Positions 38,070 to 46,851 of a DNA stretch of 64,000 nucleotides are shown in pieces. The notes beneath the pieces are model-generated. The model was given only the letters and a program-made list of their open reading frames with translations, was not told the DNA's origin and ran no database searches. Numbering within the stretch: the first letter of the stretch is position 1; the number at the start of each line of letters is the position of its first letter. This stretch comes from Streptomyces orinoci (GTDB lineage Bacteria > Actinomycetota > Actinomycetes > Streptomycetales > Streptomycetaceae). The position numbers were made by a program, and so were the translations under genes. The stretch covers positions 57,328 through 121,327 of the forward strand of contig NZ_PHNC01000017.1 in the NCBI RefSeq assembly GCF_003121295.1, given 5' to 3'.

Positions 38070-38974
38070 GCACCGCGCTCTATGACATCCCCGGCCCGCG
38101 GGCCCGCCGCCGGCAGCTGCTCTACTCCCTGGCGGCCGGGGCCGCCATCCTGGCGCTGCTCGGCTGGGCCGTCCATCTGCTGTTCGCCACCGGGCAGTTC
38201 ACCGCCGCCAAGTGGACGCCCTTCGAATACACCGGCATCCAGGAGCTGCTGCTGCGCGGCCTGGGCAACACCCTCAAGGCCTTCGCCTTCGCCGCGGTGC
38301 TGGCCCTGGCCCTGGGCACCGTGCTGGCCTGCGGGCGGCTGTCCGACCACCGCCCGGTGCGCTGGACGGCCACCGTGCTGGTGGAGTTCTTCCGGGCCAT
38401 GCCGGTGCTGGTGATGATCTTCTTTGTGTTTGTGGCCCTCAAGGCACAGCCGCTGACCGCCCTGGTCACCGGGCTGACGCTGTACAACGGCTCGGTGCTG
38501 GCCGAGGTTTTCCGCACCGGAGTGGACTCCGTGGACCGCGGCCAGCGGGAGGCGGCCTATGCGCTGGGTATGCGCAAGACCCAGGTGATGACCCATGTGC
38601 TGGTCCCGCAGGCGGTACGGGCCATGCTGCCGGCCATCATCAGCCAGCTGGTGGTGGCGCTCAAGGACACCTCACTGGGCTTTCTGATCACCTATGAGGA
38701 GTTTCTGCACGCGGGCAAGCTGATCGCCGGGAATCTGGACTACGACCTGCCGTTCATCCCGGTGGTGATGGTGATCGCCCCCATCTACATCGGCATGTGC
38801 ATGCTGCTGTCCTGGCTGGCCTCCTGGGTGGCCGGGCTGGAGCGGCGCAGCCCCAAGACCGGGGCCGTGGAGGTGGCCGCCGCCGAGCCGGGCACGCTGC
38901 TGGCGGGCCCGGCCGGTCATCCGCATCCTCAGGAGTCCGAGCCCAGCCAGAGGTCGGGGCCGAAGACCTCGTAG
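38066..38974 (+). CDS. gluD: amino-acid ABC transporter permease
   Basis: GTG 38066 gives 302 residues: a long N-terminal helix, then the permease domain with LLRGLGNTLKAFAFAAVLALA and the EAA-type loop REAAYALGMRKTQVMTHVLVP. The cytosolic C-tail of about 40 residues is Pro/Ser-rich. The last 46 bases overlap the end of the convergent flavohemoglobin gene, so that tail is encoded antisense to another gene and may be poorly conserved. Confidence 0.92.
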   Translation: MSTALYDIPGPRARRRQLLYSLAAGAAILALLGWAVHLLFATGQFTAAKWTPFEYTGIQELLLRGLGNTLKAFAFAAVLALALGTVLACGRLSDHRPVRWTATVLVEFFRAMPVLVMIFFVFVALKAQPLTALVTGLTLYNGSVLAEVFRTGVDSVDRGQREAAYALGMRKTQVMTHVLVPQAVRAMLPAIISQLVVALKDTSLGFLITYEEFLHAGKLIAGNLDYDLPFIPVVMVIAPIYIGMCMLLSWLASWVAGLERRSPKTGAVEVAAAEPGTLLAGPAGHPHPQESEPSQRSGPKTS

Positions 38975-40119
38975 TGCACATCGGCCGGGGCCACCCCCGC
39001 GGCCAGCAGCTGGGTACGGGCCGCGCGCAGGAAGGGCAGCGGGCCGCAGAGGTAGGCGACGGTGCCCTCCGGTATGGCGATCCGCGAGAGGTCGGCCAGG
39101 CCGGTGCGCTCGGCGGGCCACTCGCCCTCGGGACGCTCGTACCAGATGTGCGCCTCGGCGTCGGCCAGCTTCGCGGTGAGCTGCTCCAGCTCGGCCCGGA
39201 AGGCGTGGTCGGCCTCGCTGCGGTCGGCGTGCACCGTGATCACCCGGCGCCCGGAGCCGGTCTCGGCCAGGTGGGAGAGCATGCCGATCATGGGGGTGCA
39301 GCCGATGCCCGCGGAGGCCAGCAGCACCGGGGAGTCGCCGCCGTCCAGGGTCACATCGCCGAAGGGGTGGCTCACCTGGAGGATGTCCCCGACCGCGGTG
39401 TGGTCGTGCAGATGGCCGGACACCTCACCGGCCGGGTCGCCGGTGACCCGCTTCACCGAGAACTGCAGGGCGTTCCCCGGGTTTCCGGAGAGGCTGTACT
39501 GGCGGATCTGCCGGGCCCCGTCGGCCATGGCGACCTGCACCGACACATACTGCCCCGGGCGCCCGGCGGGCAGCGGGCGGCCGTCCACCGGCCGCACCAG
39601 GAAGGTGGCCACCTCGGCGGTCTCGGCCCGGCGCCCGATCACCTCGTAGGGGGCGAAGACCTCGCCCGGCGTGGCCCCGGCCTCCTGGTGGAGCCGGGCC
39701 TCGATGGCGATCAGCGCGTTGGCCAGCAGCCAGTAGACCTCGTCCCAGGCGGCGGCCACCTCGGGGGTGACCGCCTCGCCCAGCACCTCGGCGATGGCGG
39801 CGAACAGGTGCTGGTGGACGATCGGGTACTGCTCGGGGACGATGCCCAGCGAGGCGTGCTTATGGGCGATCCGGGAGAGCATCGCGTCGGGACGCCGGTC
39901 CGGGTGCTCGACCAGCATCACCGCGAAGGCGGCGACCGCCCCGGCCAGGGCCTGCTGCTGGCTGCCGGTGGCCTGGTTACCCCGGTTGAACAGGTCCCGC
40001 TCCAGCTCGGGATGGGCCTGGAAAAGCTTGTCGTAGAAGAGCGAGGTGATCTCGCCGATGGCCCCGCCGACGGCGGGCAGGGTGGCGCGGACCAGCTCGG
40101 CGGACTTCTCGGACAGCAT
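38929..40119 (-). CDS. hmp: flavohemoglobin, nitric-oxide dioxygenase
   Basis: ATG 40119 follows aaggagatc and gives 396 residues. The globin domain (residues 1-138) has the proximal His in YPIVHQHLFAAI. The FAD-binding part shows RQIRQYSLSGNPG, and the NAD part has LASAGIGCTPMIGML and VAYLCGPLPFLRAA. It oxidises NO to nitrate with O2 and NAD(P)H in the cytosol. An NsrR-like operator sits 14 bases upstream of the start and nsrR itself is the next gene upstream. Confidence 0.95.
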   Translation of the reverse strand: MLSEKSAELVRATLPAVGGAIGEITSLFYDKLFQAHPELERDLFNRGNQATGSQQQALAGAVAAFAVMLVEHPDRRPDAMLSRIAHKHASLGIVPEQYPIVHQHLFAAIAEVLGEAVTPEVAAAWDEVYWLLANALIAIEARLHQEAGATPGEVFAPYEVIGRRAETAEVATFLVRPVDGRPLPAGRPGQYVSVQVAMADGARQIRQYSLSGNPGNALQFSVKRVTGDPAGEVSGHLHDHTAVGDILQVSHPFGDVTLDGGDSPVLLASAGIGCTPMIGMLSHLAETGSGRRVITVHADRSEADHAFRAELEQLTAKLADAEAHIWYERPEGEWPAERTGLADLSRIAIPEGTVAYLCGPLPFLRAARTQLLAAGVAPADVHYEVFGPDLWLGSDS

Positions 40120-40132
40120 CGGCGATCTCCTT

Positions 40133-40155
40133 AATATGCATCCCGGATGCGTATT
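40133..40155 (-). promoter_or_regulatory. NsrR-like operator upstream of hmp
   Basis: A 23-bp dyad: AATATGCATC (40133-40142), 3-base spacer, GATGCGTATT (40146-40155), one mismatch between arms. Length and AT-rich ends resemble the short NsrR sites described upstream of hmp genes in Streptomyces coelicolor. It overlaps the expected hmp promoter/leader. Confidence 0.75.
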
Positions 40156-40177
40156 TTCGGCCATAAAAAATTGGCCA

Positions 40178-40203
40178 TGGAAAAGCCGCCCTCATCGGGC
40201 GGC
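40178..40203 (-). terminator. intrinsic terminator after nsrR
   Basis: GCCGCCC (40185-40191) and GGGCGGC (40197-40203) form a 7-bp stem followed on the minus strand by CTTTTCC. It ends nsrR transcription before the hmp promoter. Confidence 0.7.
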
Positions 40204-40211
40204 CATGTCGG

Positions 40212-40646
40212 TCAGCGGCTTCCCAGGCTGAGCAGCACCGGCCCGGTGGGCGACTCCACCAGGTCGCCGACGGACAGCGGGTCGAGGGCGGCGAAGAACG
40301 CCTCCTGGGCACTGCGCAGCGCACCGCGCAGCCGGCAGGCGGCCCGCAGCGGGCAGGGCGGGTCGTCCTCGCAGCCGACCACATCGCCGACGCCCTCCAG
40401 CTCCCGGACCAGGTGGCCCAGCGAACCGGTGCGCCCGGCGGGGGTCAGGCTCAGTCCGCCGCCCCGGCCCCGGCGGGCCTCTACCACTCCCAGGTGCTGA
40501 AGGCGGCTGACCACCTTGGCGGCATGGGTGTACGGCACCGCCATGGCCTCCGCCACCTCCCGGGTGGTGGGTGCCTCGTCGGGGGCGGTCACCGCAAGCC
40601 GCATGGCGATACGGAGGGCGATGTCCGTGCTCTTGTTCAGTCGCAC
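40212..40646 (-). CDS. nsrR: Rrf2-family NO-sensing repressor NsrR
   Basis: GTG 40646 gives 144 residues starting MRLNKSTDIALRIAMRLAV. The winged HTH is followed by RRGRGGGLSL and three Cys in GCEDDPPCPLRAACRLR, the spacing of NsrR Fe-S ligands. NO damages the cluster and releases DNA. It lies upstream of hmp in the same direction. Its own start is preceded by a 23-bp dyad of the same class as that before hmp, so autoregulation is likely. Confidence 0.92.
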   Translation of the reverse strand: MRLNKSTDIALRIAMRLAVTAPDEAPTTREVAEAMAVPYTHAAKVVSRLQHLGVVEARRGRGGGLSLTPAGRTGSLGHLVRELEGVGDVVGCEDDPPCPLRAACRLRGALRSAQEAFFAALDPLSVGDLVESPTGPVLLSLGSR

Positions 40647-40661
40647 ATCTTTACGCTAGCT

Positions 40662-40684
40662 AATTGGATTTTGAGAATCCACTT
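40662..40684. promoter_or_regulatory. NsrR-like operator between nsrR and STAND ATPase gene
   Basis: A 23-bp dyad with arms AATTGGATT and AATCCACTT (one mismatch, 5-base centre) lies 16 bases upstream of the nsrR start and 85 bases upstream of the divergent STAND ATPase. It fits the length and symmetry of the site before hmp. It could influence both divergent genes. Confidence 0.7.
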
Positions 40685-40768
40685 AAGCCTGTGTGATCTC
40701 GGCAACCCCCGCAGGCCGGGCCGTCCGGGACATAGAGTTGGCCCATGGCCGAGGGGGGAGAGCAGGGC

Positions 40769-42724
40769 ATGACGTATCAACTGCCGCCGGACATCGCCAA
40801 CTTCGTCAACCGCGAGCAGGAGCGGCAGCGCGCCCTGCGGGCCGCCGCCGAGTGGCGCGAACCGCACCGTCCGCTGGTGATCGCGCTCAGCGGCCCGGGC
40901 GGCACCGGGAAGACCGAGCTGGCCTTCCGCATCGCCAGGGAGTTATCCGGCAGCCGCCGCCATGTCCTCCTGCTCGACCTGGACGACCTGCGGCGCGAGG
41001 GAGTGGTGGACCCCATCGACGCCCAGGGCCAGCTGCTGCTCTCGCTCGGGGTGGCCGGCGACTGCCTGGAGAGCGCCCCCAAGGCGCGCCAGCGGCAGTT
41101 CTGGCAGCAGACCAGAGAGAAACGGCCGGTCATCGTGGTGGACAACGTCCGCTATGGCACCGAGCTGCAGCCCCTGCTCCCCGCCTCCGGGGAGAGCGTG
41201 GTGATCGTGGCCAGTCATGGCCCGCTGTACGACCTGGAGGGCGGGGCGGCGCTGGAGCTGCCGCTGGATCCGCTGTCCGAGGAGCATGCCACCGAACTGC
41301 TGCACCGCATCATCGGTGACCAGGACCGGCGTCCGGCCGCCGAACCGGAGGCGGTGCTCGGCTTTGTCCGGATGTGTTCCGGACTGCCCGCCGCCCTGCG
41401 GGTGGCCGGCCGCCTGATGCGCAGCCATCCGCGCCGTCCGCTCGCCCGGCTGCTGGACAGCCTCACCGCCGAACTGGAGGGGGCGCCCGTGGAGAAGGTC
41501 TGGGACGCCGCCTACCGGCAGCTGGACCCGCAGTCCGCGCTGCTCTACCGGCTGCTCCCGCAGCACCCCGGCCCCTCGCTGTCCCCGCAGGGCGCGGCCG
41601 CCCTTCTGGGCCGGGGCCCGGACGCGGCCGAGGAGGCGCTGGACGCCCTGGAGCGGGCCGGGCTGGTGCAGTTCCGGGACGGCCGGGTGCGCCTGCATGA
41701 GCTGCTGCGCGCCCATGCCAGGCGTTGTGCGCTACGGGACGGGGGCGCGCGGGAGCATGCGGAGGCGCGCCGGAGCATGGTGCTCTGGTATCTGCGGCAG
41801 GCTCAGCGGGCCGACGCCCTGGCCGCGGGCGCCCGCCTCACCCTGGCCGCCCCGGTCCCGGCCCTCCCGGCCGCCCCCGATGTGGAGCTCACCGGAAAGG
41901 CGGCGGCCCATGACTGGCTGGAGACCGAGCGGCATGTCCTCCACGGCTGTGTCACCCTCGCCCATGCGCAGCAACTGGACTACGAGGCGTGGGCGTTCTG
42001 CGAGCCGCTGTGGACCCACTATCTGGACCATCCGCACCATGCCGATGTCATCGACGCCTTCCGCACCGGACGGGACGCGGCCCGGCGCGCGGGACATCCG
42101 GCCGCCCTGGTACGGATGCGCTGCCAGCTCGCCCGGCCGCTGTGGGAACGGGGCCGCTTCGCGGAGGCCGCAGAGGAGATCGAGGCCGCGGTCAACGCCC
42201 GGCAGGCACTGGGTGATTCCGATAACGAGCGCAAACTGGCCGCCTCCGTGACGGAGTTCCGCGGCATGCTGCGGTCGGTACGGGGTGACTGGGCGGGCGC
42301 CGCCCGGGACTTCGAGGAGTCCCGGACCGTCCACCGGGCCATCGGCAACCGCTACGGCGAAATGCTGCAGACCCACCGGCTGGGGCAGGCGGCGGCCGCC
42401 CTGGGGGAGTTTATCCGGGCCGCCGAACTGCTGACCGAGGCGCACCGGGCCGCCCGCGAGCTGGGGCGCGAGCGGATGACCGCCCGTACGGGCTTTGAAC
42501 TCGCCCTGGTGCTGCGGAGTTTGGGGCGGCGGGAGGAGGCGTACCACCTCTGCGCGGCGGCCCTGACGGCCGCGCGTGCCCGCGGCTCGGGCTTCGACGA
42601 GGCGAGGGTGCTGGACGCACTCGCCGGACTGGCGGAGGACGCGGGGGACGCGGAAGAGGCTCACGAGCGCCGGGCGGCGGCCCGGGCGGTGCGGGAGCGG
42701 TGTGGGGCGTTGCGGGGGGTGTGA
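40769..42724 (+). CDS. STAND/NB-ARC ATPase with TPR-like repeats
   Basis: ATG 40769 follows a strong purine tract (gaggggggag) and gives 651 residues; an ATG at 40745 is an alternative. P-loop SGPGGTGKTE is at residue 41, the second acidic strand RPVIVVDN near 121, the GxP motif CSGLPAALRVAG near 210, and a winged-helix-like region (QFRDGRVRLHELLRAHA) near 310. The C-terminal half has helical TPR-like pairs. It resembles AfsR without the DNA-binding domain. STAND proteins are ligand-triggered switches; the signal and effector are unknown. It may share the NsrR site. Confidence 0.85.
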   Translation: MTYQLPPDIANFVNREQERQRALRAAAEWREPHRPLVIALSGPGGTGKTELAFRIARELSGSRRHVLLLDLDDLRREGVVDPIDAQGQLLLSLGVAGDCLESAPKARQRQFWQQTREKRPVIVVDNVRYGTELQPLLPASGESVVIVASHGPLYDLEGGAALELPLDPLSEEHATELLHRIIGDQDRRPAAEPEAVLGFVRMCSGLPAALRVAGRLMRSHPRRPLARLLDSLTAELEGAPVEKVWDAAYRQLDPQSALLYRLLPQHPGPSLSPQGAAALLGRGPDAAEEALDALERAGLVQFRDGRVRLHELLRAHARRCALRDGGAREHAEARRSMVLWYLRQAQRADALAAGARLTLAAPVPALPAAPDVELTGKAAAHDWLETERHVLHGCVTLAHAQQLDYEAWAFCEPLWTHYLDHPHHADVIDAFRTGRDAARRAGHPAALVRMRCQLARPLWERGRFAEAAEEIEAAVNARQALGDSDNERKLAASVTEFRGMLRSVRGDWAGAARDFEESRTVHRAIGNRYGEMLQTHRLGQAAAALGEFIRAAELLTEAHRAARELGRERMTARTGFELALVLRSLGRREEAYHLCAAALTAARARGSGFDEARVLDALAGLAEDAGDAEEAHERRAAARAVRERCGALRGV

Positions 42725-42744
42725 GTTCGCGGTGGTGGGGTGGC

Positions 42745-42822
42745 GTCTGCCTGGGGCTGTCGTCGTTCGGCCGCGGGCTGTGGGTGGTTGGTCGCGCAGT
42801 TCCCCGCGCCCCTGGTGAGGCG
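42745..42822 (-). repeat. Streptomyces-type intergenic repeat, copy 1
   Basis: On the minus strand it reads caggggcgcggggaactgcg followed by cgaccaaccaccc. The same core occurs at 61631-61660 and, partly, near 48300. It lies between two convergent genes, consistent with a terminator-associated element. Confidence 0.7.
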
Positions 42823-42828
42823 CGTGCG

Positions 42829-43608
42829 TTACATGGGGAGGGTTCGGCGGAGCAGTCGTACCAGGGCGTGCAGGTGGCGGGCGTCCGCTGCCGCGTCGTA
42901 CGGCGAGGCGTCCTTGGCGGTGTAGCCGTGGTGCGCGCCCCGGTAGACCTCGCTGTGGAAGGGGACCCCGGCCTCGGTCAGCGTCCGGTCCAGGGTGGCG
43001 ATCTGCTGGGGCGTCATCGAGCGGTCCTGGTCCGCATGGCCGAAGTAGAGCTCCGCGCGGATGCGGCCGGCCAGCAGATGAGGGCTGTCCGGTGAGTCCG
43101 TGACCAGGTTCCCGCCGTGGAAGCAGCCGCCCGCCACGACCTGTCCGGGCCGTGCCGCGGCGGTGCGCATCGTCAGGACCGCGCCCATGCAGTAGCCGAT
43201 GACACCGAACGGCCCCTCGGCGACCAGGGGAGAGGCGGCGAGCCAGTCAAGGTAGGCGCCCGCGTCCCGGGTCACCACCTCGGGGGTGAGCGAACGCACC
43301 AGCGGCATCAGCGACTTGAAGAGCACCGGGCGCTCCTCGTCGCCGATGAAGCCGGGGAGCTCGACCACGGGCGCACGCCCTCGGCGGTGGAAGACATTGG
43401 GCACCAGGACCGCATAACCGAAGGCGGCGAGCCGGTCCGCCATCTCCCGGGTCCGGGGACGCAGCCCGAAGGCATCGGTGTACATCAGCACACCCGGGTA
43501 CGCGCCCCCGTCGGCGGGATGCGCCAGATAGCAGTCCGCGGCGCCGTCCGGCGTCGGCAGGTCGAACGACGACCCTGCTACGGGCAGTTCGGATGCGGGC
43601 GTGGTCAC
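42829..43608 (-). CDS. dienelactone hydrolase family protein
   Basis: GTG 43608 with ggaga upstream gives 259 residues. The nucleophile Cys is in VIGYCMGAV near residue 120, the acid in FGHADQDRSM and the His in YRGAHHGYTAKD, as in carboxymethylenebutenolidase-type hydrolases. The family acts on lactones or esters; true dienelactone specificity is not shown. No aromatic-ring genes adjoin it. It is preceded by the dehydratase gene in the same direction about 54 bases upstream. Confidence 0.88.
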   Translation of the reverse strand: MTTPASELPVAGSSFDLPTPDGAADCYLAHPADGGAYPGVLMYTDAFGLRPRTREMADRLAAFGYAVLVPNVFHRRGRAPVVELPGFIGDEERPVLFKSLMPLVRSLTPEVVTRDAGAYLDWLAASPLVAEGPFGVIGYCMGAVLTMRTAAARPGQVVAGGCFHGGNLVTDSPDSPHLLAGRIRAELYFGHADQDRSMTPQQIATLDRTLTEAGVPFHSEVYRGAHHGYTAKDASPYDAAADARHLHALVRLLRRTLPM

Positions 43609-43662
43609 AGCGGTGTCTCCCGGTCGCCACCAGAGTAAGAGGCGGGGCACTGAGGGTGTCGG

Positions 43663-44670
43663 TTATGTCGCGGAACGATTGTGGCCCCCAGTGGGCCGGG
43701 GCACCAGATCGGACGGGTCGGTGTTGGCCCCGCACAGCACCACGCAGACCTTCTCCCCGCTGCCGGCGACGGGCCGGCCGGTCGCGGTGAGTGCGGCCAG
43801 CGCGGTGGCGGCGCCGTGTTCGACGGCCACCTTGCGATGGTCCCACAGCGCCTGCCGGGCCCGGGCGATCTCGTCGTCCGTCACCAGCACCGAGTGGACC
43901 CCGTCCTGCTGAGCGGCATGCAGGGCCATGGCGGAGGCGCGGCGGGCGCCGAGCGAGTCGGCGGCGATCGAGTCCACCGTGACATCCACCGGGCGGCCGG
44001 CCTCGATCGCGGCGTTCAGTGCCCTGGAGTTCTCCGGCTCGACCGCCACCGTGCGGATGCCATGGTGCCGGGCGGCGGTGGCGACCCCGGCGAACAGACC
44101 GCCGCCGCCGACCGCGACCACCACGGCGTCCAGGCCGGGGATCCGCTGGTGGATCTCCTCCAACAGGGTGCCCGCACCGGCCGCGATCAGCGGGTGGTCA
44201 TAGGCGTGTGAGGCAAGCGCGCCGGTGGCGGCGGCGAACTCCTCGCACGCCGCGAGTGCCTCGGCGTACTGCGCGCCCACCAGGCGGACCTCGGCGTCGT
44301 AGCCGCGGAGCTTGGCCACCTTCACCGCCGGAGCGGTCTCGGGGAGAAACACCGTGGCGCGCACGCCCTGCTGCTGGGCGGCCCACGCGCAGGCCAGTCC
44401 GGCGTTGCCGCCGGAGGCGATGGTCACCCCGGCGTCGGGGAGGGCGCCCGCCTCGCGGTGGGCCTGGATGAAGTTCTGCGCACCGCGGGCCTTGAACGAG
44501 CCGGTGTGCTGCATGAATTCCATGGCCAGCCACACCTCGCGGTCCCCGGCGGCCGGATCGTCGGGGTCGGGGTGGGCGCCCGGGTCGGCCCGGGCGAGGA
44601 CGACGGGGCGGATGCGTCCGGAGACGCGGTCGGTGGCGGCCTTGATGTCGGCGTAGGTGAGCTGGTGCAC
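43663..44670 (-). CDS. PLP-dependent threonine/serine dehydratase
   Basis: GTG 44670 with caggagc seven bases upstream gives 335 residues. The PLP Lys is in HTGSFKARGAQN near residue 55, the phosphate-binding loop is VVAVGGGGLFAG near residue 180, and ASGGNAGLACAWAA is the Asn-bearing substrate loop. There is no ACT domain, so it is the catabolic, single-domain type. It deaminates threonine to 2-oxobutyrate or serine to pyruvate. 2-oxobutyrate would yield more propionyl-CoA, an indirect link to the first region. Confidence 0.88.
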   Translation of the reverse strand: MHQLTYADIKAATDRVSGRIRPVVLARADPGAHPDPDDPAAGDREVWLAMEFMQHTGSFKARGAQNFIQAHREAGALPDAGVTIASGGNAGLACAWAAQQQGVRATVFLPETAPAVKVAKLRGYDAEVRLVGAQYAEALAACEEFAAATGALASHAYDHPLIAAGAGTLLEEIHQRIPGLDAVVVAVGGGGLFAGVATAARHHGIRTVAVEPENSRALNAAIEAGRPVDVTVDSIAADSLGARRASAMALHAAQQDGVHSVLVTDDEIARARQALWDHRKVAVEHGAATALAALTATGRPVAGSGEKVCVVLCGANTDPSDLVPRPTGGHNRSAT

Positions 44671-44769
44671 TTCGCTGCTCCTGCTTTCGGGGCGGTAGCC
44701 GTATGCCTGACGGTAGTTGGGGCCGATGGCGTACTGGAACCAGCCGGGCTGCTCGGGGTCCTGATCGCG

Positions 44770-45010
44770 GTGGACGCGCGTCAAAGGACTGCCCCGCGCC
44801 GGTGGCAGTGGGCTGCAAGCGGCCGCGTGGCGTCCAGTACGCCCACGCCGGCGGGCGACGGGCCGCGGGGGCGCCCACCGGCGGCGCGGCACAGGGATGC
44901 CCTCGAAGGTGCGGTAGCCGTGGTGCGCGCTGCCGCGCACCGTTCCATCTGCGGTGCGTACCGCCGCCGTTGTGCCGGAGACCGCCTCGCGGTGGCGGCC
45001 GCACCGGGTG
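44770..45010 (-). pseudogene. carboxylesterase (type B) N-terminal remnant
   Basis: AVRTADGTVRGSAHHGYRTF with EGIPV, then RWAPPRP, matches the start of type B carboxylesterases. VGVLDATRP continues in a different frame, and the catalytic serine region is absent. At least one frameshift and a large deletion have occurred. The remaining part of the gap 44671-45040 shows no other gene. Confidence 0.65.
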
Positions 45011-45040
45011 ACATCCCGCACCGGACCAGCAGGGCGGCGG

Positions 45041-46729
45041 TCAGCGGAGCAGCCGTCCCGCTTCCCGCGCCGAAGCGGGACGTACCCGGACCCGGTGGCC
45101 ATGGCCGCCGATGCCGCAGGTGAGGTCACCCGGCAGGCGGTCGGCGGCCGCGTAGACCGCGGACAGTGCTGCCGCCGGGTCAGGGAACACCAGCCGTCCG
45201 TCCGGCTCACGGCGGGGCTCGGTCCGTACCGAGAACAGCCCGGCCCCGCGCGGGCGGGCCACGCACTCCCCGGAGGGGAGGATGACCGCGGCCATCCGGC
45301 AGGCGGGGCGCTCGGCCAGGATGCGGCGGGTCCAGCCGTCCACCGTCCAGCCGGTGCCCTGCTCCGCGGCCGGTGCCGCGCCTGCCCGTAGATAGAGCAA
45401 CCCGGCGCTGTGCGTGGCGCGTTCACCGGCCGACCCGTATTCGGCGGCCAAGTGCTGGGCGGGCGGGGCCAGATGGGCGGCGAAGCGCTCCACGCGCACC
45501 TCGTCGCCCTGCCGGTGGGTGCGTACCGCGAAGGCGGAGGGGCGTTGGGGCGGGGGGCCCGGCCTGGGCAGCGGCGCGGCGGTCACCGGTCCGGGCGGCG
45601 GGGTCAGACCCAGCTGGGCGTAGACCTCCCGGCGCAACAGCTCAAGCGCGCGCCCTTGTTCCGCGAACGCCTCCTGGACCAGGGAGCGTGCGCTCCCCGG
45701 GCGGTGGGCGTGGAGCGCCGCGTCGATGCTCTCCCGCCCGGCCAGACGGGGGCTGTGGGTGAGCAGCCGGTCCATGGGGCTGCCCGGTATCAGCTCCGGG
45801 CCGCCGTCCGCCGCCGTGAGCACCGGGCGGTCCAGGGCCGCCGCATAGAGCGCGGTGGAGCCATGGTCGGTGATCACCGCGTCCGCCGCCACCAGAAGCG
45901 CCGCCCACTCCTCATGGGGCCGCGCCAGCACCATCCCGGCGCCCAGTGCCGGGGCCAGCTCCTGGGCGAGGTCGAAGCCGCCGGTCGCGCTGTATTCATT
46001 GGGGTGTACGACCAGCGCCAACTGGTAGCCGTCATAGGGCAGTTCGGCGGCCAGCCGGGCGGGCAGCCCCGGCCGGGCGGCCAGCAGGGACTCGGGGCCC
46101 CAGGTCGAGGTGAGGACGATCAGCCGGCGTCCGCCGGTGCCCAGTGCCGCCCGGTAGTCCTCGCGCAGCGCTGCCGACTCCAGCAGCCGGTCCAGGGTGG
46201 GATCGCCCACCACGGTGGCGCGGGCGGCGGCCGGCGGGCAGTGTTCGGCCAGCCGGTCCAGCTGGCTGGGGTGAGCCAGGGCGTGCACCCTGGCCAGGGG
46301 CTGCCCGTCCACCAGGAGGTGGACCGGGTCGAGGCCGGAGGCCAGACCGTCCGAACCCTCCTTGGGTACGGTCTTGTTGAAGCCCGCGCCATGGGGGAGC
46401 AGCAGCAGCGGCCCGGCCAGGCGGTGGAGTTCGCCCTTGGGGCTGGCCGCCAGGATCAGCCGGAAGGAGCGCCGGCAGGCTTCCGCCCAGGGCAGGGTGC
46501 GGGCCCCCGCCCGCTCGATCGCCGCCAGGGCGCCGATGTCGAAGTCCGAGCCGGGGACGAGGGTGAACAGCCGCCGGATGCGCCGGTCACCGGCGAAGAC
46601 CGGGAGGGTGTCCAGCAGCCGGTGGAGGGCGGCCGCCGAGCGTACGGCGAAGAGCACCGACCGGTCGTCCGCTGCCTGCTGCCCGCTGCCCGCTGCCCGC
46701 TGCCCGCTGCCCGCTGAGCCAGTGTCCAT
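45041..46729 (-). CDS. uncharacterised protein with GT-B/CDP-glycerol-transferase-like pattern
   Basis: ATG 46729 gives 562 residues. After a repeat-encoded low-complexity stretch (residues about 4-22) the conserved body starts at SVLFAVRSAAALHRLLDTLP. Patterns such as LLLPHGAGFNKT, VVGDPTLDRLL, LVVHPNEYSAT and DHGSTALYAAALDRPVL resemble the two nucleotide-binding halves of GT-B enzymes of the TarF/TagB type. A C-terminal section of about 170 residues is separate. No signal peptide. Substrate is unknown. The start is uncertain: no good Shine-Dalgarno precedes 46729, and a GTG just after the repeat (about 46658) is possible. Confidence 0.6.
   Translation of the reverse strand: MDTGSAGSGQRAAGSGQQAADDRSVLFAVRSAAALHRLLDTLPVFAGDRRIRRLFTLVPGSDFDIGALAAIERAGARTLPWAEACRRSFRLILAASPKGELHRLAGPLLLLPHGAGFNKTVPKEGSDGLASGLDPVHLLVDGQPLARVHALAHPSQLDRLAEHCPPAAARATVVGDPTLDRLLESAALREDYRAALGTGGRRLIVLTSTWGPESLLAARPGLPARLAAELPYDGYQLALVVHPNEYSATGGFDLAQELAPALGAGMVLARPHEEWAALLVAADAVITDHGSTALYAAALDRPVLTAADGGPELIPGSPMDRLLTHSPRLAGRESIDAALHAHRPGSARSLVQEAFAEQGRALELLRREVYAQLGLTPPPGPVTAAPLPRPGPPPQRPSAFAVRTHRQGDEVRVERFAAHLAPPAQHLAAEYGSAGERATHSAGLLYLRAGAAPAAEQGTGWTVDGWTRRILAERPACRMAAVILPSGECVARPRGAGLFSVRTEPRREPDGRLVFPDPAAALSAVYAAADRLPGDLTCGIGGHGHRVRVRPASAREAGRLLR
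46671..46719 (-). repeat. heptanucleotide tandem repeat at gene 5' end
   Basis: Seven units of gctgccc (plus-strand sense): five perfect (46678-46712) flanked by one degenerate unit on each side. The unit length is not a multiple of three, so loss or gain of one copy shifts the frame of the protein if translation begins at 46729. Confidence 0.9.
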
Positions 46730-46851
46730 CGTAGGGCAGGCGGCCTCGTCCCGAGGGGTGTTTCCGCAGATCGGAGCGGATATCCAGGGGTCGGACGGCG
46801 GCATGACGGAGATCGTACCCGCGCCCCGGAAGGGCCCGGCAGAATGCGCCC

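Noticed and set aside
40769..42724. Anti-phage defence (AVAST-type) reading of the STAND ATPase
   Set aside because: No effector domain (nuclease, protease) at the N-terminus and no defence neighbours; AfsR-like regulatory ATPase is the simpler reading.
46671..46719. Possible CRISPR-like repeat
   Set aside because: Units are 7 bp with no spacers; it is a simple tandem repeat.
45041..46729. Teichoic-acid biosynthesis locus
   Set aside because: Only weak GT-B/CDP-glycerol-transferase resemblance and no other cell-wall polymer genes nearby.
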